This document shows, piece by piece, positions 28,977-38,104 of a DNA stretch of 64,000 nt (positions are counted from its first letter, which is position 1; each line of letters opens with the position of its first letter). Location: assembly GCF_009758415.1 (NCBI RefSeq), contig NZ_WQRF01000001.1, forward strand, positions 930,001 through 994,000, in the 5' to 3' direction. Under the pieces are notes generated by a model, which worked only from the letters and a program-made list of their open reading frames with translations, searched no databases and was not told the DNA's origin. Source of the stretch: Devosia marina (GTDB lineage: Bacteria; Pseudomonadota; Alphaproteobacteria; Rhizobiales; Devosiaceae). The position numbers were made by a program, and so were the translations under genes.

Positions 28977-29732
28977 CTACCCTGCCAGCGTCACAACCAC
29001 CGGCCCACGCGGCGTAGCGACAATCGTGTGCTCATATTGCACCGTTGGCGCCAACGGCTCGGCCGTCAGCGTCCATTCATCGTCATCATACATCTGCTCG
29101 GCCATCTGCCCGCCCAGCGAGAGGAACGGTTCGATGGTGAACACCAGCCCGTTGCCGATCTTGCGGCGCTCCGACTTGTCAGGCCAGGTCGGCACTTCAC
29201 CCGGCTCGTCATGCAGGCTGTCGCCGACCCCGTGGCTGGCAAGGTTGCGGATCAGCGTGTAGCCGCCTTTCTTGGCTACCTTGCCGATGGCCATGCCAAT
29301 ATCGGCCAGCGGCGCCCCGGCCTTGACCACCTTGATCCCGGCCCACATCGCCTTCTTCCCGTCGCGACATAGCTTTTCCAGTCGCGGATCACCCTTGCCC
29401 AGAATATAGGACGCCCCACAATCGGCGTATACGCCATCCTTGGCCGCCGACACATCGATATTGACCAGATCGCCATCCTTGAGCACCCGGTCCCCCGGAA
29501 TGCCGTGGGCAATTTCCTCATTGACCGAAATGCAGGTGGCGCCGGGAAAATCATAGGTGATAATCGGCGCTGATACCGCACCATGGTCGGCCAGGAACTT
29601 GGCGCCGATTTCATCCAGCTCCAGCGTGGTCATGCCCGGCCGCATCGCTTCTGCCATGACCTCGCGGGCCATGGCACAGATGCGGCCGATTTCCTTGAGC
29701 TGTCCGAGCTGCTCGTCTGTCGTGATAATCAA
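28977..29732 (-). CDS. map: Methionine aminopeptidase, type I
   Basis: A 251-residue enzyme with the five metal ligands in family context: two aspartates in NIDVSAAKDGVYADCGASY, the histidine of NLASHGVGDSLHDEP, and glutamates in FTIEPFLSLGG and VQYEHTIV. It removes the initiator methionine from nascent proteins in the cytoplasm. It lies four bases downstream of pgi on the same strand, so it is probably read from the queA-exoD-tgt-pgi transcript. Confidence 0.95.
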   Translation of the reverse strand: MIITTDEQLGQLKEIGRICAMAREVMAEAMRPGMTTLELDEIGAKFLADHGAVSAPIITYDFPGATCISVNEEIAHGIPGDRVLKDGDLVNIDVSAAKDGVYADCGASYILGKGDPRLEKLCRDGKKAMWAGIKVVKAGAPLADIGMAIGKVAKKGGYTLIRNLASHGVGDSLHDEPGEVPTWPDKSERRKIGNGLVFTIEPFLSLGGQMAEQMYDDDEWTLTAEPLAPTVQYEHTIVATPRGPVVVTLAG

Positions 29733-29735
29733 GCG

Positions 29736-31367
29736 TCAAGCCTTGTTGGCGAGGTAGTAGCCGAGAAGGCCTTGAGTCGAGGCATCATGCCCCTCGCCGC
29801 TCTGTTCGCCCTTGACCTTGGGCAACAGGGCCTTGGCCAATTGCTTGCCCAGTTCCACGCCCCACTGATCGTAGGAGTTGACGTTCCAGATCACCCCCTG
29901 CACGAATACCTTGTGCTCGTAGAGCGCAATCAGCGAACCCAGCGTCTCCGGCGTAAGCTGCTTGTAGAACAGCGTGTTGGACGGGCGATTGCCCGGGAAC
30001 ACCTTGTGCGGTGCCACCGCCTTGATTTCGGCCTTTTCAAGCCCCTGCGCCTTGAGTTCGGCTACAACCTCGTCCTTGGTCTTGCCCAGCATCAGGGCTT
30101 CGGACTGCGCCAACACATTGGCCACCAGCTTGTCGTGATGCGGCGGAAGGCTTTCATGCGGCCGTGCCGCGATCAGGAAATCGCACGGAATGATATCGGT
30201 GCCCTGGTGGATGAGCTGGTAGAAGGCATGCTGACCGTTGGTCCCCGGCTCGCCCCAGACAATCGGCCCGGTCGGCCAGTCGACCTTCTTGCCATCGAGC
30301 GTCACCGACTTGCCGTTCGATTCCATGTCCTGCTGCTGCAGATAGGCAGCAAAGCGGCTCATCCGCTGGTCATAGGGTAGCACCGCATGGGTCGAGAACC
30401 CCCAGGCATTGCGATACCAGACTCCGAGCAGCGCCATGATCACTGGCAGATTGCGATCGAGCGGTGTCTCCAGGAAATGCCGGTCCATGGCGTCAGCGCC
30501 GGCCAGGAACTTTGCGAAATTGTCATAGCCAACGGCCAGGGCAATCGGCAGGCCAATGGCCGACCACACCGAGTAGCGTCCGCCAACCCAGTCCCAGAAC
30601 CCGAAGATCCGATCCTCGCGAATGCCGAATTTGGCGCAGGCTTCTATATTGGTCGAGACCGCTGCAAAATGGTTCGGCACCGCCTCCTCGCCCAGCGCAT
30701 CGGCAATCCATGTCCGCGCCGAATTCGCATTGGTCATGGTCTCGTCGGTGGTAAAGGTCTTGGAGGCGACGATGAACAGGGTCTTTTTCGGATCAAGGCG
30801 CTTGAGCACGTCATGTATGTGGGCGCCGTCGACATTGGAGACGTAGTGCGCCCGCAAATCGGCCCGAGTATAGGGCTCCAGTGCCAACGTGACCATGGCG
30901 GGGCCAAGGTCGGAGCCTCCAATGCCGATATTGACCACATCGGCGATCTGCTCGCCGCCATGGCCACGGATTTCTCCCGAACGCACAGCGTTCGAATAGG
31001 CCTCGATGGCTTTGAGCACGGATCGCACGTCCGGCATAACATCCTTGCCATCAACCTCGATCGGGTGCCCACCTTGATAGCGTAGCGCCATGTGCATCAC
31101 GGCGCGGTCTTCGGTGATATTGATGTGCTCGCCCTCGCACATCTGCGTGCGACGCTCTTCGACGCCGGCGGCGCGAGCTAGCTCGAACAGCGCGCCCATC
31201 ACCTCTTCGTCGATCCGGTTCTTGGAATAGTCGAGCAGAATATCCGCACCAGTCGCAGAGAACCGCTGGAAACGATTGGGATCGAGCGCAAACATTTCGC
31301 GCATATCGGTTTGTGCAACACGCTTGCGATGCTTGTTCAGCGCGTTGAAACCCGCGTCCTTGGCCAT
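29736..31367 (-). CDS. pgi: Glucose-6-phosphate isomerase
   Basis: A 543-residue glycolytic and gluconeogenic enzyme. Family motifs are [16 protein letters not shown], the substrate-binding [13 protein letters not shown], the PGI signature [33 protein letters not shown] with the catalytic region, and [18 protein letters not shown]. Start set at the ATG at 31367, which follows an AAGG-rich site; an upstream in-frame extension would run into tgt. It interconverts glucose-6-P and fructose-6-P, the latter feeding GlmS. Only 11 bases separate it from tgt. Confidence 0.96.
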   Translation of the reverse strand: MAKDAGFNALNKHRKRVAQTDMREMFALDPNRFQRFSATGADILLDYSKNRIDEEVMGALFELARAAGVEERRTQMCEGEHINITEDRAVMHMALRYQGGHPIEVDGKDVMPDVRSVLKAIEAYSNAVRSGEIRGHGGEQIADVVNIGIGGSDLGPAMVTLALEPYTRADLRAHYVSNVDGAHIHDVLKRLDPKKTLFIVASKTFTTDETMTNANSARTWIADALGEEAVPNHFAAVSTNIEACAKFGIREDRIFGFWDWVGGRYSVWSAIGLPIALAVGYDNFAKFLAGADAMDRHFLETPLDRNLPVIMALLGVWYRNAWGFSTHAVLPYDQRMSRFAAYLQQQDMESNGKSVTLDGKKVDWPTGPIVWGEPGTNGQHAFYQLIHQGTDIIPCDFLIAARPHESLPPHHDKLVANVLAQSEALMLGKTKDEVVAELKAQGLEKAEIKAVAPHKVFPGNRPSNTLFYKQLTPETLGSLIALYEHKVFVQGVIWNVNSYDQWGVELGKQLAKALLPKVKGEQSGEGHDASTQGLLGYYLANKA

Positions 31368-31378
31368 TCCTTGTCCCC

Positions 31379-32506
31379 TTACAAAACCGGCAGGTCGCCA
31401 GCGGCCCATGCCGCGCGCGTCTCTGCCGCAAAATCACTCATCCGGCTCGCTTCAATGGCCGCGCGGCATCCAGCCGTTAGTTCCTGATAATAGGCCAGGT
31501 TGATCTGTGAAAGCACCATGGCGCCCAATATCTCTTCGGTCCGAACCAGATGGTGCAGATAGGCCCGGCTCCAGCGGCGGCAATTGGGGTTGGGCGAAGC
31601 CTCGTCCAGCGGCCGATGATCGTCCTTATGCCGGGCATTCTTCAGGTTGATGACGCCGAACCGCGTATAGGCGTGGCCATGGCGTCCCGCGCGCGTGGGA
31701 TGCACGCAATCGAACATATCGATGCCCCGCTCAATCCCGCCCAGAATGTCGTCGGGCTTGCCCACTCCCATCAGATAGCGCGGCCGCTCGGTCGGCAGTT
31801 CCGGCGTGACCTCGTTGAGCACGCGGAACATCACCTCCTGCGGCTCACCAACTGCCAGGCCACCCACCGCATAGCCATCAAACCCGATGCCTTTGAGCCC
31901 GGCAGCCGAGCGCCCGCGCAATTCGGCGTCATCGCCACCCTGCACGATCCCGAACAGCGCCCGGTTCTGCTGATTGTTGAACGCCGTCTTGGAGCGGTCG
32001 GCCCAGCGGATGGATAGCTCCATCGCGCGTTCCATCTCCTTGCGTTCAGCCGGCAAGGCAATGCACTCGTCGAGTTGCATGATGATGTCACTATCGAGCA
32101 GCGTCTGGATCTCGATGGAGCGCTCCGGCGTCAGCTCATGGCTCGACCCGTCGATATGCGACTTGAAGGTCACGCCCTTCTCGGTGAGCTTTCGCAGCTT
32201 GGCCAGCGACATCACCTGGAAGCCGCCGCTATCGGTCAGGATCGGGCGCTGCCAATCCATGAAGTCATGCAGCCCGCCCAGCGAAGCGACGCGTTCCGCA
32301 CCCGGACGCAGCATCAAGTGGTAGGTATTGCCCAGCAGGATATCCGCGCCGGTTTCGCGCACCTGCTCGGGATACATCGCCTTGACCGTCCCGGCCGTGC
32401 CGACGGGCATGAAAGCCGGCGTATTGATTTCGCCGCGCGGCGTGTCGATCCGGCCGCGGCGCGCCATGCCATCGCTGGCGATAAGGGAGAAATTGACTTG
32501 CTTCAT
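31379..32506 (-). CDS. tgt: Queuine tRNA-ribosyltransferase
   Basis: A 375-residue enzyme exchanging guanine-34 for the queuosine precursor in GUN-anticodon tRNAs. The substrate site [12 protein letters not shown] and the nucleophile region [20 protein letters not shown] are present. In E. coli the zinc is held by a CxCxxC plus His; here the matching stretch is [20 protein letters not shown], with a single cysteine. Loss of cysteines here also occurs, as I recall, in other alphaproteobacterial Tgt proteins. queA lies upstream on the same strand, with exoD between them. Confidence 0.94.
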   Translation of the reverse strand: MKQVNFSLIASDGMARRGRIDTPRGEINTPAFMPVGTAGTVKAMYPEQVRETGADILLGNTYHLMLRPGAERVASLGGLHDFMDWQRPILTDSGGFQVMSLAKLRKLTEKGVTFKSHIDGSSHELTPERSIEIQTLLDSDIIMQLDECIALPAERKEMERAMELSIRWADRSKTAFNNQQNRALFGIVQGGDDAELRGRSAAGLKGIGFDGYAVGGLAVGEPQEVMFRVLNEVTPELPTERPRYLMGVGKPDDILGGIERGIDMFDCVHPTRAGRHGHAYTRFGVINLKNARHKDDHRPLDEASPNPNCRRWSRAYLHHLVRTEEILGAMVLSQINLAYYQELTAGCRAAIEASRMSDFAAETRAAWAAGDLPVL

Positions 32507-32551
32507 GGCGCGGGTTCTAGCCGGTTGTGAGCACTTGCGAAAGTGGCCCGC

Positions 32552-33181
32552 TCACGCGGCCATCGAATTGATTGCGGCCATGCCCAGATGGAACGCGCCA
32601 ATAAAAATCGCAATGGCGATTGCCAGCCCGATGGCCGTCGCTACCAGTCCCACGATCACCCCCGCCCCATCCCTGTTCAGCATGGAAAAGGCAATGATGC
32701 ACAGTCCCACATTGGGGATGGCATTAATGAAAGGAACGGGCAGCGACATCACCACGCTGACGCAGATGACAAGAATGGCATAGGGCGTGTTGACGCCCGC
32801 ACCCGTCATCCAGCGCATCCGTGGCCTGGAGAATCGCGCCAGGATACCGGCCACGTTCACCACCTGCCTGCTGGCCTTCACCATCAGATCAAGCGGCAGC
32901 TTACGTTTGCCGATAATACGCGGCAGCCGGATCGGACGCCCCGTCAACATGCCCACGGCAATGGCACAGGTCGTCCACGCAATAGTGCCGCCATATCCGG
33001 GAGGACCCGGGATCATGTTGAACAACGATACCACCAGCAACAGGAGCCGATGCGCCCGCGGTCCCAATATTTCGACCAGGCGCGACAGGGTCAGATGCGA
33101 TTGGTCCTGTTCAGCCGCCCGCTTTAGTGAAGCGGCAATGCGGCGCGTATAGCGGGTGATCGGCGCCGGCCGCGCGCTCAC
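32552..33181 (-). CDS. ExoD-family membrane protein
   Basis: A 209-residue protein of the ExoD (exopolysaccharide synthesis) family. The N-terminus [33 protein letters not shown] and the later [28 protein letters not shown] are characteristic; three or four membrane spans follow. Sinorhizobium ExoD affects exopolysaccharide and alkali tolerance, but the biochemical role is unknown. It is inserted between queA (4-bp overlap) and tgt, so it is co-transcribed with queuosine genes without an obvious link. Confidence 0.82.
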   Translation of the reverse strand: MSARPAPITRYTRRIAASLKRAAEQDQSHLTLSRLVEILGPRAHRLLLLVVSLFNMIPGPPGYGGTIAWTTCAIAVGMLTGRPIRLPRIIGKRKLPLDLMVKASRQVVNVAGILARFSRPRMRWMTGAGVNTPYAILVICVSVVMSLPVPFINAIPNVGLCIIAFSMLNRDGAGVIVGLVATAIGLAIAIAIFIGAFHLGMAAINSMAA

Positions 33182-34257
33182 GCATCATCCTCAGGATGTG
33201 CGGCGCGGTGCAGCAGCGACGAGTCACCGTAGGAATAGAAGCGATAGCCATTGGCTATCGCATGCGCATAGGCCGCCTTCATCGTGTCGAGCCCCGAGAA
33301 CGCGCTGACCAGCATGAAGAGCGTGGACTTGGGCAGGTGGAAATTGGTCATCAGCACATCGACCGTGCGGAACCGGAACCCGGGTGTGATGAAGATGTCG
33401 GTATCACCCATGAACGGCTTCAACTCGCCAGTTGCCCGCGAGGCCGTTTCCAAAAGCCGCAGGCTGGTCGTGCCCACTGCCACCACTCTGCCCCCGGCGG
33501 CACGACGCGCATTGATGCGTTCAACCGTCGCCTGGTCGATCTCGCCCCATTCCGAATGCATGACATGGTCGTCGGTATCGTCTGCCTTCATCGGCAGGAA
33601 CGTGCCCGCGCCGACATGCAGCGTAACCCGCTCCATGGCGACATCCATATTGGCCAGTTCCTGCAGCAGTTTCTCGGTGAAATGCAGGCCCGCCGTTGGT
33701 GCGGCCACAGCCCCGTCTTCGGCCGCATAGACGGTCTGGTAATCGACCTTGTCGCGCTCTTCGACCTGACGCTTCGCGCCGATGTAGGGCGGCAGGGGCA
33801 TGGCGCCATGCGACTTGATCGCTTCGTCCAGTTGAGCCCCACCCAGTTCGAACTCCAGCGTGACCTCCCCGGTCTCGCCCTTGCCAGCGACCCGCGCCAC
33901 CAGCGGCTCGGCTTCACCATTGCCCAGCTCCAGCCGGTCGAGCAGGTGCAACTTCTTGGCTGGCCGCGCAAAGGCCCGCCAGGTATTGGCATCGACGCGC
34001 TTGTGCAGGTTGAACGCGACATTGGCGCGCACATCGCCGCGCAGCCGCAGGCCCTTCAGCTCCGCCGGCAAGACCCGCGTATCGTTGACCACCAACACGT
34101 CGCCCGGCCGCAAAAGGGTCTTGAGATCGGGGATATGCTGATCGGCAAAGGGCTCGCCGGGACGCACCACCAGCAGGCGCGCACTATCGCGCGGCTCTGC
34201 GGGGTGCAGGGCAATCAGGTTTTCGGGCAGGTCAAAGGCAAATTCTGTAACACGCAT
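33178..34257 (-). CDS. queA: S-adenosylmethionine:tRNA ribosyltransferase-isomerase
   Basis: A 359-residue enzyme that builds epoxyqueuosine from preQ1-modified tRNA. Motifs include [72 protein letters not shown] and the C-terminal [37 protein letters not shown]. Length matches E. coli QueA. It heads the queA-exoD-tgt-pgi-map run. Confidence 0.96.
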   Translation of the reverse strand: MRVTEFAFDLPENLIALHPAEPRDSARLLVVRPGEPFADQHIPDLKTLLRPGDVLVVNDTRVLPAELKGLRLRGDVRANVAFNLHKRVDANTWRAFARPAKKLHLLDRLELGNGEAEPLVARVAGKGETGEVTLEFELGGAQLDEAIKSHGAMPLPPYIGAKRQVEERDKVDYQTVYAAEDGAVAAPTAGLHFTEKLLQELANMDVAMERVTLHVGAGTFLPMKADDTDDHVMHSEWGEIDQATVERINARRAAGGRVVAVGTTSLRLLETASRATGELKPFMGDTDIFITPGFRFRTVDVLMTNFHLPKSTLFMLVSAFSGLDTMKAAYAHAIANGYRFYSYGDSSLLHRAAHPEDDA

Positions 34258-34348
34258 GGCCGCTCGTTAGCATGGGTCTGTGCTCGCGGGAACGGGCCAA
34301 AATGCAAAGCAGTTGCCCCACTGGGAAAGAACGCATCTCCAGTGTGCC

Positions 34349-34804
34349 CTAAAGGACGCGGATCATCACCGCACCGGCCACCAGCAGCACGGCGCCGGCA
34401 ATCCGTCCGACAGATATTTCCCGCACGGCCATGCCCATGAAACCGATCTTGTCGAGGAACAATCCACCGATCAGCTGCCCCGTCACCGACAGTGCCATCA
34501 CGGCGGCCGCGCCCATCAGCGGGGTGAGAGTGATATTGGAGAACACATAGAACGCGCCGAGCAATCCGCCGGCCACGAAAGTCCAGGGAGCAGGTGCGCC
34601 GTAATTGATCGGCGTGCTGGTGAGATAGCTGAACAGAAATGCCAAGGCCCACAACGCTATGCCGCCCGCCAGGAACGAAACCGCTGCCGCTGCAACCGGC
34701 ACTTCGAGCGCCCGGCCCAGGCTGGCATTGATCGGGGCCTGGGCAGCTATACAGGCGCCGGCGATGACACCCATCAGGGCCCAGAGAAGACTATCCATTT
34801 TCAA
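34349..34804 (-). CDS. DMT-superfamily transporter (YdcZ/DUF606 type)
   Basis: A 151-residue membrane protein with five hydrophobic spans: LLWALMGVIAGACIAAQAPINASLG, AAAVSFLAGGIALWALAFLFSYL, WTFVAGGLLGAFYVFSNITLTPLMG, AVMALSVTGQLIGGLFLDKIG and IAGAVLLVAGAVMIRVL. The APINASLGR and GGLLGAFYV patterns fit the small DMT exporters of the DUF606 family. Substrate unknown. Confidence 0.78.
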   Translation of the reverse strand: MKMDSLLWALMGVIAGACIAAQAPINASLGRALEVPVAAAAVSFLAGGIALWALAFLFSYLTSTPINYGAPAPWTFVAGGLLGAFYVFSNITLTPLMGAAAVMALSVTGQLIGGLFLDKIGFMGMAVREISVGRIAGAVLLVAGAVMIRVL

Positions 34805-34927
34805 AGCAACGATCCGAATGACGACTCGGGTGAGTCCGGGAGAATGGGCGAAGTCATCCCATCCCGGCCCATCGCGTCAACCAGCCCGCGAAAGAAAACC
34901 GGCGGTCGTTGCCGCCGGCTCTTCGTC

Positions 34928-35440
34928 TTATTCGGTGATGTCGGCTGCGACCTTGACCGACACCATCTTGTCCGGATCGGTCACCGGCTCGCCGCGCTTG
35001 ATCTGGTCGACATTCTCCATGCCCTCAATCACTTCACCCCAGACGGTGTACTGGCGGTTGAGGAACGGCGCGTCGGCAAAGCAGATGAAGAACTGCGAAT
35101 TGGCGCTGTTGGGGTCCTGGGCGCGGGCCATCGAGGCGGTGCCGCGCTTGTGCGGCTCGGCGTTGAACTCGGCCTTGATATTGGGATATTTCGAACCGCC
35201 GGTGCCGGCGCGCGACGGGTTGAATTCTGGCAGGTTGGAATTGCCAAACTTGACGTCACCGGTCTGGGCCATGAAGCCCTCGATCACACGATGGAACACC
35301 ACGCCGTCATAAGCGCCTTCGCGGGCCAGCTTCTTGATGTGATCGACATGGCCCGGCGCCACGTCCGGCTTCATGGCAATGACGACCTTGCCCTTGGAGG
35401 TTTCGATGACGAGGGTGTTTTCGGGATCTGCATAGGCCAT
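34928..35440 (-). CDS. Cytoplasmic cyclophilin (peptidyl-prolyl isomerase B type)
   Basis: A 170-residue cyclophilin without a signal peptide. FHRVIEGFMAQTGD (around residue 50), ANSQFFICFADAPFLNRQYTVWGEVIEGME and the GTGGS loop are cyclophilin hallmarks. It catalyses cis-trans isomerisation of proline bonds in the cytoplasm. The start at 35440 is where homology begins; an upstream frame extension is not supported. It lies behind the exported cyclophilin and coaD on the same strand. Confidence 0.92.
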   Translation of the reverse strand: MAYADPENTLVIETSKGKVVIAMKPDVAPGHVDHIKKLAREGAYDGVVFHRVIEGFMAQTGDVKFGNSNLPEFNPSRAGTGGSKYPNIKAEFNAEPHKRGTASMARAQDPNSANSQFFICFADAPFLNRQYTVWGEVIEGMENVDQIKRGEPVTDPDKMVSVKVAADITE

Positions 35441-35536
35441 GAGAGGTCTCTTTCGGTTCAGAATGTGGCCGGGGTGTAGGGCGAATGCGCGCAAGGTGCA
35501 AGCCTCACAGCCATCCGCCCCCGGCATTGGAACCTG

Positions 35537-36121
35537 TTAGCGATACTCGATCACCGCCGAAACGATCTTGTCCGGATTGGCCACGGCGCCATTCATTTCC
35601 TGCGGGCCTTTTTCCAGGGCATCGACCGCTTCCATGCCCGAAACGACCTTGCCGAACACGGTGTACTGACCATCAAGGAAGCTGGCGTCGGCGGTGGTGA
35701 TGAAGAATTGCGAGTTGAACGAATTGGGGTTCTGCGAACGTGCAGCACCAACAATGCCACGCTGGAAGCTCTCCGAATTGAACTCGGCTTCCACGTCGGG
35801 CAGGTCTGAACCGCCGGTCCCGGCCATGGCCAAGTTGTAGCTTGCGTCGTCCGAGTCACCATTGGCGACGTCGCCGGTCTGGGCCATGAAACCATCAATC
35901 ACGCGGTGGAAAACCACCCCGTCATACTCACCCGCCTCGGTCAGCGTCACCACGCGCTCGACATGCTTGGGCGCGATCTTGGGCAGCAGCTCGATATCGA
36001 CGACACCGTCCTCAAGCGTCAGCAGCAGGTGCGGGGTCCCCTCCTGGGCAAAGGCCGGAGCGGCGGCAAGGGTTGCGCCAAGAGCGAGGGCGGCGAAATG
36101 GCGGCGGGTCAGCTTGATCAT
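35537..36121 (-). CDS. Exported cyclophilin
   Basis: A 194-residue cyclophilin with signal peptide MIKLTRRHFAALALGATLAAAPAFAQ; the twin arginine (RRHFAAL) suggests possible Tat export. The mature part carries FHRVIDGFMAQTGD, FNSQFFITTADASFLDGQYTVFGKVVSGME and a short acidic insert (GDSDDASYN). It is the periplasmic counterpart of the adjacent cytoplasmic cyclophilin and overlaps the coaD stop by 4 bp. Confidence 0.92.
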   Translation of the reverse strand: MIKLTRRHFAALALGATLAAAPAFAQEGTPHLLLTLEDGVVDIELLPKIAPKHVERVVTLTEAGEYDGVVFHRVIDGFMAQTGDVANGDSDDASYNLAMAGTGGSDLPDVEAEFNSESFQRGIVGAARSQNPNSFNSQFFITTADASFLDGQYTVFGKVVSGMEAVDALEKGPQEMNGAVANPDKIVSAVIEYR

Positions 36122-36612
36122 TTGTTCTTGAGAGCCTTGAGAACGATTTGTGGGACAAAGGCGGAGATATCCCCGCCCATTTCAGCGATCTGCCGCACCA
36201 ATGTGGCCGAGATATGCCGTACCGGCGGGCTGGAAGGCAGGAATACCGTCTGCAGATCGGGCGCCATCTGGGCGTTCATCCCCACCATCTGCATCTCGTA
36301 ATTGTAGTCAGTGGTGTCGCGCAGGCCGCGAATAATCAGCTTGGCGCCATTGGTCCGCGCCGCATTGACCATCAGGCCGGAGAAATCGACAATCCGGAAC
36401 TCGGTACTGGTCCGCGTGCCGACGGCGGGCAAGACCTGCTTGAGGATTTCGATCCGGTCCTCATGGGTGAACAGCGGGTTCTTCTTTGTGGCGCTGATGC
36501 CCACCGCCACGACCAGCGTATCCACCAGCTTGCAAGCCCGCTCGATAACATCGAGATGCCCATTGGTCAGTGGGTCGAACGACCCTGGATAGAAGCCAAC
36601 CAACTCGGTCAC
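36118..36612 (-). CDS. coaD: Phosphopantetheine adenylyltransferase
   Basis: A 164-residue nucleotidyltransferase. GFYPGSFDPLTNGHLDVIERA contains the T/HxGH nucleotide-binding motif; ISATLVRQIAEMGGDIS is the ISxTxVR motif. It carries out the penultimate step of coenzyme A synthesis. I start at the GTG at 36612, preceded by GGGGGA; the longer open frame upstream is non-coding in character. Downstream it is coupled to the exported cyclophilin. Confidence 0.95.
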   Translation of the reverse strand: MTELVGFYPGSFDPLTNGHLDVIERACKLVDTLVVAVGISATKKNPLFTHEDRIEILKQVLPAVGTRTSTEFRIVDFSGLMVNAARTNGAKLIIRGLRDTTDYNYEMQMVGMNAQMAPDLQTVFLPSSPPVRHISATLVRQIAEMGGDISAFVPQIVLKALKNK

Positions 36613-36730
36613 GCTGTCCCCCTTCCCCTTTGTAGTTGCTATGGTTTTGTCACGCGCGCCGCCCCGAGGCAAGGCCGGGCCACGCCGAGAAGCCGGACAG
36701 CCATTGCGGCTTCCGGTTGTGGTGTTGGAC

Positions 36731-36793
36731 GTGTTCCGAGGCACGTGCGTCTCGGTAAAACTAAGTAATAGAGACGTCGCCGCCTCGGAACGC
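36731..36793. other. Nested stem-loop in the coaD upstream region
   Basis: An outer 10-bp perfect stem (36733-36742 with 36782-36791, GTTCCGAGGC arms), extendable by two pairs, encloses a 6-bp inner stem (36748-36753 with 36771-36776) separated by internal loops, with an AT-rich 17-base apical loop. It lies in the 36613-37033 gap, which has no supported gene. It could be a structured small RNA, a 5'-UTR element or a relic mobile-element end. No T-run follows on either strand, so it is not a simple terminator. Confidence 0.4.
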
Positions 36794-37033
36794 CGGGTTT
36801 CTCCTGCTGTCGTGGCCCCTATTGATCCCTCGTCGCAAGGTGACCCAACGAGCAGGCAGGCAATGGAGCGACCCAGCACCCAACCGGCTCCTCCCGCAAA
36901 AGTTCGCTGCAGTCCGTCCGCGCGGGAGTGATGAAGAGAGTATGAAACAGGATATTGATCCGGGGATATCTTTGTGCCGACGGCACCTTCAACAGGCGCA
37001 TAATCGCCAATCGAACAAAGGGGTAGCCTAAAC

Positions 37034-37432
37034 TCACGCGCGTTTCTGCAGCGCCAGCCAGACACTACCCGCCATCAGGATGAAACCGGACAGGCGCAAC
37101 AGCACACGCACCCGCGCCGCGCTCAGCCCGCACGTTCCCGAGGTTGCCGTCGCTGCGCAGCATCTTGTAACCCAGCCAGATCAGATAGGCCGCACCGATC
37201 AGTTTGATCCAGTCAAAGGCCGCCCCATGAAGCCCACCAGCGCCTGCATTCCCGGGGCAACAATCAGCGTCATCACCAGCACGCCCGCCGGGGTGCCGGC
37301 CACAATGGTAAGGCCCGCCCCAGTGCCGCGCAACAGCGCATCGGCAACGATGACCGTCACCGTCGGTCCGGGCACCGCCGCCAGAACAAAGCAGGCGCCG
37401 ACATAGGGGATGAGAAGCGAAAGATCGACCAT
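37034..37432 (-). pseudogene. LysE/RhtB-type exporter, internally deleted
   Basis: The N-terminal part begins [36 protein letters not shown], an unmistakable LysE-family opening. After about 70 residues the frame shifts; [22 protein letters not shown] continues in a second frame. The C-terminal end [27 protein letters not shown] appears in a third, immediately after, so roughly 80 central residues are missing. The intact family is about 205 residues. It is a dead amino-acid/homoserine exporter gene. Confidence 0.8.
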
Positions 37433-37579
37433 GGGCGTTGCTCCTTGCAGCCTGCGCAAGTCACGCGCCGATGGCATCGGCAAGCGTGTTGACCATTCGC
37501 TAAGTCTGCCGACACTTGCTGGCGAAGGCCAACGGAAGTCGTGGTAATATCGAAGGTCAATAACGCGGGAAATAAAGTC

Positions 37580-38071
37580 GTGATATCCTATTTTGACTGC
37601 ATGCTGCGCTATTTCGAATTTTCGGGTCGCAGCACCCGGCGTCAATACTGGCTGTTCTTTTTGTTCGGGACAATCGCCTGTGGGGCCGCGCTCTTTGCCG
37701 ATTACACGATTGATGGCGCCAATCTCGCCGAAGGCGAATATGGGCCATTCACACTTTTTGCCGGGCTTTTCCACCTCATGCCCGGGATCACCGTAACCGT
37801 CCGGCGACTGCACGATACCGGTCGTTCGGGCTGGTGGTATTTCATTCAACTGGTGCCCGTGATCGGGAGCATAGCGATGTTGGTGTGGATGATGTGGCCG
37901 CCCGAACAGGGCGAGAACGATTTCGGGCCTGATCCGCGCGACGCGCGGGCGCAAGCAAGCTGGACCAGACCGCCGCGCACGACCATTCCGCGACAGGTTC
38001 GAATGGGCAGCAGCGCCGCCAGGGAGCGGGCCCGCCGAAACGACGCAGGCGAGATCCAGCGCTTCATTTAA
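37580..38071 (+). CDS. DUF805 membrane protein
   Basis: A 163-residue protein. The DUF805 signature is clear: [20 protein letters not shown], then [46 protein letters not shown]. About four membrane spans are present and the C-terminal 40 residues are basic and hydrophilic. I prefer the GTG at 37580 with GGGA eight bases upstream; the frame could extend to 37541. Function of the family is unknown. It converges on gyrA. Confidence 0.82.
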   Translation: MISYFDCMLRYFEFSGRSTRRQYWLFFLFGTIACGAALFADYTIDGANLAEGEYGPFTLFAGLFHLMPGITVTVRRLHDTGRSGWWYFIQLVPVIGSIAMLVWMMWPPEQGENDFGPDPRDARAQASWTRPPRTTIPRQVRMGSSAARERARRNDAGEIQRFI

Positions 38072-38075
38072 TGCA

Positions 38076-38099
38076 AAAGGGGCGCCACAGCGCCCCTTT
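38076..38099. terminator. Bidirectional intrinsic terminator (gyrA / DUF805)
   Basis: A 10-bp stem with arms aaaggggcgc and gcgcccctttt-like T-run (38076-38085 with 38090-38099) and 4-base loop sits between the two convergent stops. A and T runs flank both sides, so it can end transcription in either direction. Confidence 0.8.
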
Positions 38100-38104
38100 C
38101 ATAG

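Noticed and set aside
36613..37065. N-terminal extension of CoaD to 315 residues
   Set aside because: Family members are about 160 residues, and a GTG with a G-rich ribosome-binding site lies exactly at the conserved start.
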